This document shows, piece by piece, positions 36,032 to 43,566 of a stretch of DNA of 58,908 nucleotides. The notes beneath the pieces were generated by a model that saw only the letters and a list, made by a program, of their open reading frames with translations, was not told the DNA's origin and did no database searches. Position numbers and translations under genes: made by a program. This DNA comes from an uncultured Muribaculaceae bacterium (GTDB lineage Bacteria > Bacteroidota > Bacteroidia > Bacteroidales > Muribaculaceae). The stretch is from contig CAJTKG010000015.1 of assembly GCA_910576935.1 (NCBI GenBank), positions 1-58,908 on the forward strand, written 5' to 3'. Positions within the stretch are counted from its first letter, which is position 1. Each line of letters opens with the position of its first letter.

Positions 36032-36229
36032 TTATTTGAGAGCGAGAAGGGCCTTAACGTTGCCTTCGTCTACTTTCGCTACAAGACCGAAGTGGGTGAG
36101 GTTTCTCTTCTGCTTTTTGGTCTTTTTGGTCAAGATGTGGCTCTTGAAAGCATGTTTTCTTTTGATTTTTCCTGATCCGGTAAGGGCGAACCTCTTTTTG
36201 GCACCGGAGTTAGTTTTAATCTTAGGCAT
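36032..36229 (-). CDS. rpmI: Large ribosomal subunit protein bL35
   Basis: A 65-residue, strongly basic ribosomal protein with the bL35 signature: MPKIKTNSGAKKRFALTGSG, then RKHAFKSHILTKKTKKQKRNL. Length is exactly usual. It sits between infC (66-base gap) and rplT (138-base gap), the conserved bacterial order. Confidence 0.98.
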   Translation of the reverse strand: MPKIKTNSGAKKRFALTGSGKIKRKHAFKSHILTKKTKKQKRNLTHFGLVAKVDEGNVKALLALK

Positions 36230-36295
36230 TTTGTTTACTTTTAATAATTAATTCGAGTTATTTATAATAGTGTGCCATCTCGTGACACGTTGTTT

Positions 36296-36892
36296 TCATT
36301 TCTTTTTGGGCGAGAGCATGATTGTCATGCGTTTGCCTTCGAGTATGGGCATCTGCTCGACTTTGCCGTAGTCTTCAAGGTCGTTGGCAAATCTGAGAAG
36401 TAGCACTTCGCCTTGTTCTTTGAAGAGTATCGAGCGTCCTTTGAAAAAGACGTAAGCCTTGACTTTGGCGCCTTCCTGAAGGAAGCCTACGGCGTGTTTG
36501 AGCTTGAAGTTGTAGTCGTGGTCGTCGGTCTGAGGGCCGAATCTGATTTCTTTTACCACAACCTTTGTCGATTTTGCCTTTATCTCTTTGGCTTTCTTTT
36601 TCTGCTGATAAAGATATTTCTGATAATCGAGCACTTTGCATACCGGAGGCTCGGCGTTGGGCGAAATCTCGACCAGATCAAGCTCGAGTTCTTCGGCGAT
36701 GCGTAGCGCTTCCTGAATAGAGTATATGCCGACAGTGACGTTATCGCCTACCAGACGCACCTCACGGGCTCTGATGTGCTCGTTGATGTTGTTGGGCGCG
36801 GCGTTGCGGTCGTTGTGGCGAGGTTGCGGTCCTCGACCGTTAGATTGATTTTGCATCGGACGAGGTCCGGGGTTAAAGGGCTTTTTCTCCAT
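36296..36892 (-). CDS. infC: Translation initiation factor IF-3
   Basis: A 198-residue factor that holds the 30S subunit free and proofreads start-codon pairing. The N-domain begins near residue 35 (NNINEHIRAREVRLVG) and the C-domain carries KEIRFGPQTDDHDYNFKLKH and VKAYVFFKGR. The first 34 residues are an Asn, Pro, Arg and Gln rich extension, longer than in E. coli. The start is a normal ATG, 9 bases after the thrS stop, not the rare AUU used for autocontrol in enterobacteria. Confidence 0.97.
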   Translation of the reverse strand: MEKKPFNPGPRPMQNQSNGRGPQPRHNDRNAAPNNINEHIRAREVRLVGDNVTVGIYSIQEALRIAEELELDLVEISPNAEPPVCKVLDYQKYLYQQKKKAKEIKAKSTKVVVKEIRFGPQTDDHDYNFKLKHAVGFLQEGAKVKAYVFFKGRSILFKEQGEVLLLRFANDLEDYGKVEQMPILEGKRMTIMLSPKKK

Positions 36893-36901
36893 TCAAGGGG
36901 G

Positions 36902-38839
36902 TTATTGATTAATCATTTGATTGACCTCGTTGGTCAAATATTCTGCAAAGTTAGTAATTTTCATGATACCTTTATCGCCTTCGCCCTGTTTTCTTACTGA
37001 AACTTCGTCATTTTCGGCTTCTTTTTCGCCTACGATGAGCATATAGGGGATGCGTTTTAGTTCATTGTCGCGGATTTTCTTGCCGATTTTCTCGTTTCGG
37101 TCGTCGACGGTGGTTCTGATGTCGGCGGCGTTGAGCCGGCGTGCTACATCGTGGGCGTAGTCGTTAAACTTCTCGCTGATTGGGAGCACAACAGCCTGAT
37201 CGGGTGCGAGCCACAGGGGGAAGCGGCCGGCGGTGTGCTCGAGGAGCACGGCGACAAAACGCTCCATCGAACCGAAAGGTGCGCGATGGATCATTACCGG
37301 ACGGTGCTTCTGGTTGTCAGAGCCGGTATATTCGAGCTGGAAGCGTTCGGGCAGGTTATAGTCGACCTGGATTGTGCCGAGTTGCCAGCGGCGGCCGATG
37401 GCGTCTTTGACCATGAAGTCGAGTTTCGGTCCGTAGAACGCGGCTTCGCCGAGTTCTTTGCGGGCCTTGAGACCTTTTTCCTCGCAGGCTTCGATGATGG
37501 CCTGCTCGGCGAGATGCCAGTTTTCGTCGGTACCGATATATTTTTCTTTATGTGCAGGGTCGCGCAGAGAAATCTGGGCCTCGAAGTTTTCAAATTTGAG
37601 AGCCTTGAAGATATAGAATATGATATCCATCACTTTGAGGAACTCGTCTTTGATCTGTTCGGGTGCGCAATAGATGTGTGCGTCGTCCTGCGTGAAGCCT
37701 CTCACTCGTGTCAGGCCGTGGAGCTCGCCGCTCTGTTCGTAGCGGTAGACAGTGCCGAATTCGGCAAGTCGCAGAGGCAGGTCACGATATGAACGGGGTA
37801 GTGCGCGGAAGATTTCACAGTGGTGGGGGCAGTTCATCGGTTTGAGCAGGTACTCCTCGCCTTCTTCGGGGGTGTGTATGGGCTGGAACGAATCCTTGCC
37901 GTATTTTGCATAGTGGCCCGAAGTGACATAGAGGTTCTTGTTGCCGATATGAGGTGTGATTACCTGCTGGTAGCCATACTGTTTCTGTATTTTTCTGAGG
38001 AATTGCTCGAGACGGTCACGCAGAGCGGTGCCTTTGGGAAGCCAGAGGGGGAGACCGGCGCCGACGTTCTGCGAGAATGCAAAGAGCTCCATCTCTTTGC
38101 CGAGCTTGCGGTGGTCGCGTTTTTTTGCTTCTTCGAGGAGCGCGAGATATTCGTCGAGCATCTTTTTCTTGGGGAAAGAGATGCCGTAGACTCTGACGAG
38201 CTGGTCGCGCTTTTCGTCGCCGCGCCAGTAGGCGCCGGCGAGCGATGTGATCTTGACGGCTTTTATGGGTGCTGTCGTGGGTATGTGCGGGCCGCGGCAG
38301 AGGTCTGTGAAATTGCCTTGGGTATAGGTTGTGATGTGGCCGTCTTCAAGCTCTGAGATGAGTTCGCATTTATATGTCTCGTGGCGGTCTCCGAATAGTT
38401 TGAGCGCATCGGCTTTTGAAATGTCGGCGCGTTTGATGTCGCTCTTTTTCTGGGCAAGCTCGATCATCTTCTTCTCGATTTTGTCGAAATCTGCCGAAGT
38501 CAACTGGTTGTCACCCGGATCGATGTCGTAGTAAAATCCGTTTTCGATAGCCGGGCCGATGCCGAATTTGACGCCGGGATAAAGTTCCTGAAGCGCTTCG
38601 GCGAGAAGGTGTGCCGAGCTGTGCCAGAATGCGTGTTTGCCTTCGGGATCGTCCCATTTGAAGAGCTTGAGAGCGGCGTCTTCTTTTATAGGGCGTGTGA
38701 GATCCCATTCCTGCTCGTTGACAGATGCAGCCAAAACGTCCTGCGCCAGACGCGGGCTTATCGATTCGGCAATCTGAAGCGGCGTCGTGCCTGCCTCATA
38801 CTGCTTTATGCTTCCATCGGGAAATGTTATATTAATCAT
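36902..38839 (-). CDS. thrS: Threonine-tRNA ligase
   Basis: A 645-residue class II synthetase that charges tRNA-Thr. It has an N-terminal TGS domain (1-60), the editing domain with HSSAHLLAEAL (about 74-84), and the catalytic core with class II motifs including LKPMNCPHHCEIFR and motif 2 RYEQSGELHGLTRVRGFTQDD. The anticodon-binding domain closes the protein (VLPISEKFNDYA onwards). Length is usual. It heads the operon that continues into infC, rpmI and rplT. Confidence 0.98.
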   Translation of the reverse strand: MINITFPDGSIKQYEAGTTPLQIAESISPRLAQDVLAASVNEQEWDLTRPIKEDAALKLFKWDDPEGKHAFWHSSAHLLAEALQELYPGVKFGIGPAIENGFYYDIDPGDNQLTSADFDKIEKKMIELAQKKSDIKRADISKADALKLFGDRHETYKCELISELEDGHITTYTQGNFTDLCRGPHIPTTAPIKAVKITSLAGAYWRGDEKRDQLVRVYGISFPKKKMLDEYLALLEEAKKRDHRKLGKEMELFAFSQNVGAGLPLWLPKGTALRDRLEQFLRKIQKQYGYQQVITPHIGNKNLYVTSGHYAKYGKDSFQPIHTPEEGEEYLLKPMNCPHHCEIFRALPRSYRDLPLRLAEFGTVYRYEQSGELHGLTRVRGFTQDDAHIYCAPEQIKDEFLKVMDIIFYIFKALKFENFEAQISLRDPAHKEKYIGTDENWHLAEQAIIEACEEKGLKARKELGEAAFYGPKLDFMVKDAIGRRWQLGTIQVDYNLPERFQLEYTGSDNQKHRPVMIHRAPFGSMERFVAVLLEHTAGRFPLWLAPDQAVVLPISEKFNDYAHDVARRLNAADIRTTVDDRNEKIGKKIRDNELKRIPYMLIVGEKEAENDEVSVRKQGEGDKGIMKITNFAEYLTNEVNQMINQ

Positions 38840-38903
38840 ATCTAATTAGTTTATAATCAACATGGAATGATGTGCGCAAAGCCGACTCTGCGCAATTCGG
38901 TCG

Positions 38904-38911
38904 CAAAGATA
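38904..38911 (-). promoter_or_regulatory. Putative -7 element for thrS
   Basis: On the minus strand TATCTTTG matches TAnnTTTG and lies about 64 bases before the thrS start. No clear TTTG was found at the -33 position. The 64-base leader shows no threonine-codon-rich peptide. Confidence 0.5.
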
Positions 38912-39011
38912 AGAAAAATATCGTGATTATCAGAACTTTTTTATCTGATTTTTGTAATTGCAAAATTTTATCTATATAATTCTGTCGTCGGCCCTACATG
39001 GTGTCCGAAAA

Positions 39012-39043
39012 TTTGTGAGATATGTCGGATTTTTATAATTTTG
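39012..39043 (+). promoter_or_regulatory. Promoter for the TIR-WD40 gene
   Basis: TTTG (39012-39015), a 20-base spacer, and TAATTTTG (39036-39043), a full consensus match. The ATG at 39083 is 39 bases beyond. Confidence 0.7.
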
Positions 39044-39082
39044 GCATGTGCGATTGTCCGCAATCTTTTAAATCGATAAGCC

Positions 39083-40432
39083 ATGAAATATGACATTTTT
39101 ATAAGTTATAGCCGTAAAGATTCTAAAATTGCCGATATGATATGCTCGGCTCTCGATCACGCCGGGATTACATATTTTATTGATCGACAAGGCATAGCCG
39201 GTGGCATGGAATTTCCTGCTGTTTTGGCTGATGCCATTGCCGGCAGCCGTATATTTCTCCTGCTTGCAAGTGAAAATTCATATGAGTCGCCATATACCAA
39301 TAAAGAAATTTACTTTGCGTTCAATTGCAAGTGTATGATGTTGCCGTATATTATCGACGGCTCGAAATTGCCGATGCGGCTTCAGTTTACTTTTGCCGAT
39401 ATTAACTGGCGAACGATTCAGGAACATCCTGTACGCCCCGTTCTCGTAAATGACCTTATGCAATTGCTCGGTAAGAAAACCGCTTCATCAAAACCGAGTT
39501 TTGCGGGCGGTTCGAACGTGATATCCGCCGGGTCGCCGGGTGTGATAAAAATATGGAATTCAAAAACCGGACGTTGTGTCGATACTATCGGGCATGACGG
39601 GGTGAAATATAAGTCGGCCGTTTATAGCCCTGACGGTGAAAATATTTTGGCATATCTATACAACAGACAATCTGCAAACTTCGAATATCATGTTCTTGAC
39701 TCAAAGACGGGCGACATTCTGTTTGAGATCTTGCCGGATAATAAAGAACGCTTTCAAGACGGTGCTGTTTTTACCAAGGATGGTTGTGACATTGTTATTT
39801 GTTGCGAAAATGCTAAAGATTTAAGCCTGCGAATATGCGGCCGAACGGGTAATTTAAAGAAAACCGTCTCATTGATATCGGGAGCTTACGCCTATTTCAA
39901 ATGTTTTTCGCCCGATGGCGGGATGGTTGCCGTTATTATTGATTATACACCTCATGTCTACGCTGTTGAGAGTGGCAGGCTTTTGTCTAAGCTTGAGAGG
40001 GGCAGCTATGAGTCTCTGGCATTTGGCAATGACGGCAAAACAATATTGACGGGCGGCCTCTACGGGAGTATAAAGATATGGAAAGTGTCAAACGGTCTTC
40101 TGTTGGATACGTTAGCGCAGGATCGGGATGCGTATTGTATTAATTCGATGGCTTATAGCCCTGATGACAAGCTTGTGGCATCGGGTGCATACGGAGTTTT
40201 CAGATTGTGGAATATCGAGACCGGTGAATGTCTTCACACTTTATATGGTGAAGATATGGAGCAGGTCAAGAACACTGATGTGAAATCCGTGTCATTCAGC
40301 CCTGATGGAAAAAAGATTGTATTCACAGCAGCCCTTAAGGTCTGTGTGCTGGATGCCGGTGATGCAAGCCTTGTAGCCGAAATGAAAGGTCATACAGAAT
40401 CGGGAATCAAGGCGTCTTTCAGTCCGGATTGA
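39083..40432 (+). CDS. TIR domain-WD40 beta-propeller fusion protein, candidate defence NADase
   Basis: A 449-residue cytoplasmic protein. Residues 1-130 form a TIR domain: MKYDIFISYSRKDSKIAD, a BB-like loop DRQGIAGG (34-41), and SPYTNKE with Glu75 where NAD-cleaving TIR domains have their catalytic glutamate. Residues 138-449 carry seven WD40 blades with repeated SPDGK and IKIW motifs (for example 155-158, 330-333, 405-410). The chain ends at FSPD, giving the outer strand that can close the ring with the first blade. No partner gene is adjacent. In bacteria, TIR effectors often kill infected cells by depleting NAD or by making a signal nucleotide; the propeller would be the sensor. That role is inferred. 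Confidence 0.88.
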   Translation: MKYDIFISYSRKDSKIADMICSALDHAGITYFIDRQGIAGGMEFPAVLADAIAGSRIFLLLASENSYESPYTNKEIYFAFNCKCMMLPYIIDGSKLPMRLQFTFADINWRTIQEHPVRPVLVNDLMQLLGKKTASSKPSFAGGSNVISAGSPGVIKIWNSKTGRCVDTIGHDGVKYKSAVYSPDGENILAYLYNRQSANFEYHVLDSKTGDILFEILPDNKERFQDGAVFTKDGCDIVICCENAKDLSLRICGRTGNLKKTVSLISGAYAYFKCFSPDGGMVAVIIDYTPHVYAVESGRLLSKLERGSYESLAFGNDGKTILTGGLYGSIKIWKVSNGLLLDTLAQDRDAYCINSMAYSPDDKLVASGAYGVFRLWNIETGECLHTLYGEDMEQVKNTDVKSVSFSPDGKKIVFTAALKVCVLDAGDASLVAEMKGHTESGIKASFSPD

Positions 40433-40504
40433 CGCGATTTGAAGGTACAGGTGCAAAATAAGCGGTGTTTTAATGTTAATTAACAGCTATTAACCACTAT
40501 CTTG

Positions 40505-40535
40505 TTGTGGAATTTTCAACAGTTTATTATCTTTG
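40505..40535 (+). promoter_or_regulatory. Promoter for the small secreted protein
   Basis: TTG (40505-40507), a 20-base spacer, and TATCTTTG (40528-40535). The -7 element is a full match, the -33 is one base short of TTTG. The ATG is 37 bases downstream. Confidence 0.6.
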
Positions 40536-40571
40536 TGACAAGACTTAAAAACATCAACTGACAGATACACA

Positions 40572-40889
40572 ATGAAGACGTTAAAGGCAATATTAGTGAC
40601 TGCATTTCTGCTCATTGCAGGCGGAGGCGTTGTCGCGCTTGCAGCTGACGATTCGTCGCAGCATATCGGTCAGGAGACGGTTCAACAGACTGTCATAACC
40701 GTCAAGGGCGGTTCTATCGAGATTAAAAACAGCTCCGAGGCAGAAATTCAGGTCGTGGTCTATGGCATCACCGGGCAGATTGTGAAATCATTAAGAGCTC
40801 AGCCCGGAGATATGACCACGGTAGACCTGACAACAGGCTATTATATTGTTAAGGCCGGTAATGTTACCCGTCGTGTAGCTGTGCGTTAA
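40572..40889 (+). CDS. Small secreted protein resembling a stand-alone T9SS C-terminal domain
   Basis: A 105-residue protein with a clear signal peptide (1-24, ending VALA). The mature 80 residues read like a Por-secretion (type A) sorting tail: SIEIKNSSEAEIQVVVYGITGQIV, a middle loop, then TTVDLTTGYYIVKAG and the basic end TRRVAVR. In type IX secretion such a domain is normally attached to a cargo; here nearly nothing precedes it. It may be a free beta-sandwich protein or an orphan sorting signal. It lies 72 bases before the pullulanase gene on the same strand. Confidence 0.7.
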   Translation: MKTLKAILVTAFLLIAGGGVVALAADDSSQHIGQETVQQTVITVKGGSIEIKNSSEAEIQVVVYGITGQIVKSLRAQPGDMTTVDLTTGYYIVKAGNVTRRVAVR

Positions 40890-40961
40890 GGAATCCCCCT
40901 TGATTAGAGTACCTGTTTGTGATTCTATTATATCATTTAAAATACTTACTTTCTTAACTTG

Positions 40962-42971
40962 ATGAACAATCAAATGAAAAAAATTCTGGGTGGTGTTCTG
41001 TTTACAGGCGTCACCTTGTCGCTCTCGGCTGCCGGTCAGGCAGATGATGCCGCATATCTATCGTGGCCCTCGTATTCGGGAGAAGATCTCGAGCTCTCGG
41101 TCAATGAGGCCGGGACGCATTTCAGACTGTGGTCACCCGAAGCTCAGGCGGTAGAAGTGCTGATATATGATACCGGTCGCAATACACCGGCTGTCGACAC
41201 TCTCGACATGAAGAAGGCCGGGCAGGGCACATGGACGGCTTCGGTCGATCGACAGCTCTACGGCAAGTATTACACATTTCGCGTTAAACATAACGGACGT
41301 TGGCTTGCCGAAACCCCCGGTGTATGGGCCAAGGCGGTAGGTGTCAACGGTTCGCGCGCAGCGATAATCGACTTTGCCAAAACCAATCCCGAGGGATGGG
41401 ACTCAGACCGCGGTCCTGTTGTAAAAAACATCACCGATGCCGTTATCTATGAGATGCACCACCGAGACTTCTCGGTCGATCCGTCGAGCGGTATAGCCAA
41501 CAAGGGCAAATTCCTCGCTTTGACCGAGCACGGCACCAGATCACCGCAAGGTCAGAAAACGGGTATCGACCACCTCAAGGAACTCGGTGTGACACATGTC
41601 CACATCCTTCCATCATATGACTATAATTCGGTCGACGAGGCAAATCTTCCGGCCAATCAGTATAACTGGGGCTACGACCCGTATAATTATAACGCGCCTG
41701 AGGGTTCGTATTCGACAAATCCGTCAGATCCGATCGCCCGTGTGCGCGAGATGAAAGAGATGGTCAAGTCTCTGCATGATGCCGGTATAGGCGTGGTGAT
41801 GGATGTTGTCTATAACCATACGGCCAATAACGATGATTCTAACTTCTCGCTGACAGCGCCGGGCTATTACTATCGCCATCGCCCTGACGGCAGCTACAGC
41901 GATGCCTCGGGCTGTGGCAACGAGACAGCCTCAGAGCGCCGGCAGATGCGCGATTTCATTGTCAACTCGGTGAAATATTGGGCTAAGGAATATCATATAG
42001 ACGGCTTTCGCTTCGATCTTATGGCTATCCATGACATAGAGACCATGGACTCCGTGGCGGCCGCCCTCAAGGAGATAAATCCTTCGATATTTGTGTATGG
42101 CGAAGGTTGGACAGCCGGCGATTCGCCACTGCCTGTCGAGCGTCGCGCTCTTAAAGAGAATGTCGCCAAGATGAAGGGCATCGCCGTATTCAGCGACGAT
42201 ATACGCGATGCCGTCAAAGGTCACTATAGCAATGCGGCTGACCGTGGATTCGCTACCGGAAAGCCGGGTAATGAAGAGACTGTCAAAATCGGTATAGTGG
42301 CATCGACGGCGCATCCTCAGGTCGATTACGCCAAAGGCAACAACTCAAAATTTGCCTATGCATCGGCCCCGACACAGATAATCAATTATGTGTCTTGCCA
42401 TGACGACCTCACGCTGACAGACAAACTTGCCAAATCTATGCCCGGCTCTACCGAGGCCGACCGTCAGCGCGCCGCCCGTCTTGCCCAGACCATAGTATTC
42501 ACCTCGCAGGGCACACCATTTATGTTTGCCGGCGAAGAGGTTTTCAGAGACAAAAAAGGTGTGCATAATTCATATAAATCTCCCGACTCGGTCAATGCCA
42601 TCGACTGGGATCTTAAAGACTCCAACCGCGAGCAGTTTGACTATTATCGCGAGCTAATCAAACTGCGCAAGGCTCATCCGGCATTCCGCATGACAACAGC
42701 CGATGATATCGCCCGTCATGTAAAATTCGACAAAACCGATCGCGACAATCTGATCTCATATTCGATCAAAGACAATGCCAATGGTGATGAATGGAGAGAA
42801 ATCAAACTCGTCTTCAATGGTTCTGAACAGCCTCAAGAGATCAAGATTGCCAAAGGTGACTGGATTGTCATTGCCCGAGACGGCAGGATCAATGCCGACG
42901 GTATGGGCGTCTTCAAGGGCGGCAAGATTGAAGTCGAGCCTACCTCAGCCCTTATTCTCGCAAGAAAATAA
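40962..42971 (+). CDS. pulA: Exported type I pullulanase (GH13)
   Basis: An enzyme of about 669 residues that debranches alpha-1,6 links in pullulan, starch or glycogen. A signal peptide (to about residue 28) is followed by a CBM48 domain (about 40-130, FRLWSPEAQAVEVLIYD), the type I pullulanase motif YNWGYDPYNYNAPEGSY, and the catalytic residues Asp352 (GFRFDLM), Glu381 (YGEGW) and Asp481 (SCHDDLT). Export places it in the periplasm or on the surface. I start at ATG 40962; ATG 40974 is also possible. Typical susR or susD partners are not adjacent. Confidence 0.92.
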   Translation: MNNQMKKILGGVLFTGVTLSLSAAGQADDAAYLSWPSYSGEDLELSVNEAGTHFRLWSPEAQAVEVLIYDTGRNTPAVDTLDMKKAGQGTWTASVDRQLYGKYYTFRVKHNGRWLAETPGVWAKAVGVNGSRAAIIDFAKTNPEGWDSDRGPVVKNITDAVIYEMHHRDFSVDPSSGIANKGKFLALTEHGTRSPQGQKTGIDHLKELGVTHVHILPSYDYNSVDEANLPANQYNWGYDPYNYNAPEGSYSTNPSDPIARVREMKEMVKSLHDAGIGVVMDVVYNHTANNDDSNFSLTAPGYYYRHRPDGSYSDASGCGNETASERRQMRDFIVNSVKYWAKEYHIDGFRFDLMAIHDIETMDSVAAALKEINPSIFVYGEGWTAGDSPLPVERRALKENVAKMKGIAVFSDDIRDAVKGHYSNAADRGFATGKPGNEETVKIGIVASTAHPQVDYAKGNNSKFAYASAPTQIINYVSCHDDLTLTDKLAKSMPGSTEADRQRAARLAQTIVFTSQGTPFMFAGEEVFRDKKGVHNSYKSPDSVNAIDWDLKDSNREQFDYYRELIKLRKAHPAFRMTTADDIARHVKFDKTDRDNLISYSIKDNANGDEWREIKLVFNGSEQPQEIKIAKGDWIVIARDGRINADGMGVFKGGKIEVEPTSALILARK

Positions 42972-42993
42972 ACATTACCATACATTATTTATC

Positions 42994-43035
42994 ATCGCAG
43001 GCGATGCAAAGAAAAACGTCGCCTGCGATTTTTTT
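42994..43035 (+). terminator. Intrinsic terminator after pulA
   Basis: An 11-bp perfect stem (42994-43004 with 43019-43029) leads into seven T. The T-run also contains the -33 TTTG of the next promoter, so the two elements overlap. Confidence 0.88.
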
Positions 43036-43064
43036 GTCTCATTATAATATAATAAGTAACTTTG
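43033..43064 (+). promoter_or_regulatory. Promoter for the META lipoprotein-ABC-F operon
   Basis: TTTG (43033-43036), a 20-base spacer, TAACTTTG (43057-43064). It matches the consensus fully and shares bases with the terminator of the gene before it. Confidence 0.72.
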
Positions 43065-43089
43065 CGATCGAAAATAAAATATATTGAAT

Positions 43090-43563
43090 ATGAAAAAGCT
43101 TATAATTATATGCTCGCTGGCAGCGGCACTTCTTGGTTCATGCGGTGGTAGCGGTACTGCCCGACAGGCCGATGATGCCTGTTGCGACTCTGCCGCCCGG
43201 TGCAACATGACAAAACTTTCCGGCAAATGGAATTTTGTAAACATCGTAAATGACAGCATCCACCTCGACCGTAATTTTATCGATTCGATCGGCTCGGATC
43301 AAGGCATAGTATTAGGTAAAGATTCAACATATTCTGTTGTGACCAACTGTAACAGCATTGGCGGCAGTTATACGGTCACATGCGACTCTATCGCTTTCAG
43401 TGACGGTTTTATGACCGAGATGGCGTGTGACAATATGGAGGTCGAGGATGCCGTCAGATTTATTCTGCCTAAACTCAACGCCTATATTATAGAATCGGAC
43501 AGTACCCTTCGTCTTATCTCAGACGATGACAAATGTTTTATCGTTCTTAAAAAGGCTGAATAA
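43090..43563 (+). CDS. META-domain (HslJ-like) lipoprotein
   Basis: A lipoprotein of about 157 residues with lipobox LLGSC near residue 18. The rest is a META domain: LSGKWNFVNI, a strand region, NCNSIGGSYTV and MTEMACDNMEVEDAVRF, and a final LRLISDDDKCFIVLKK. META proteins include E. coli HslJ and are linked to envelope stress or heat, but the biochemical role is unknown. The ATG at 43090 is preferred to a TTG two codons before. The ABC-F gene starts 3 bases after its stop, at a GTG. Confidence 0.82.
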   Translation: MKKLIIICSLAAALLGSCGGSGTARQADDACCDSAARCNMTKLSGKWNFVNIVNDSIHLDRNFIDSIGSDQGIVLGKDSTYSVVTNCNSIGGSYTVTCDSIAFSDGFMTEMACDNMEVEDAVRFILPKLNAYIIESDSTLRLISDDDKCFIVLKKAE

Positions 43564-43566
43564 ACA

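Noticed and set aside
40320..40432. Truncation of the TIR-WD40 gene
   Set aside because: The C-terminal strand can close the propeller with the first blade, and no frame downstream continues the repeat.
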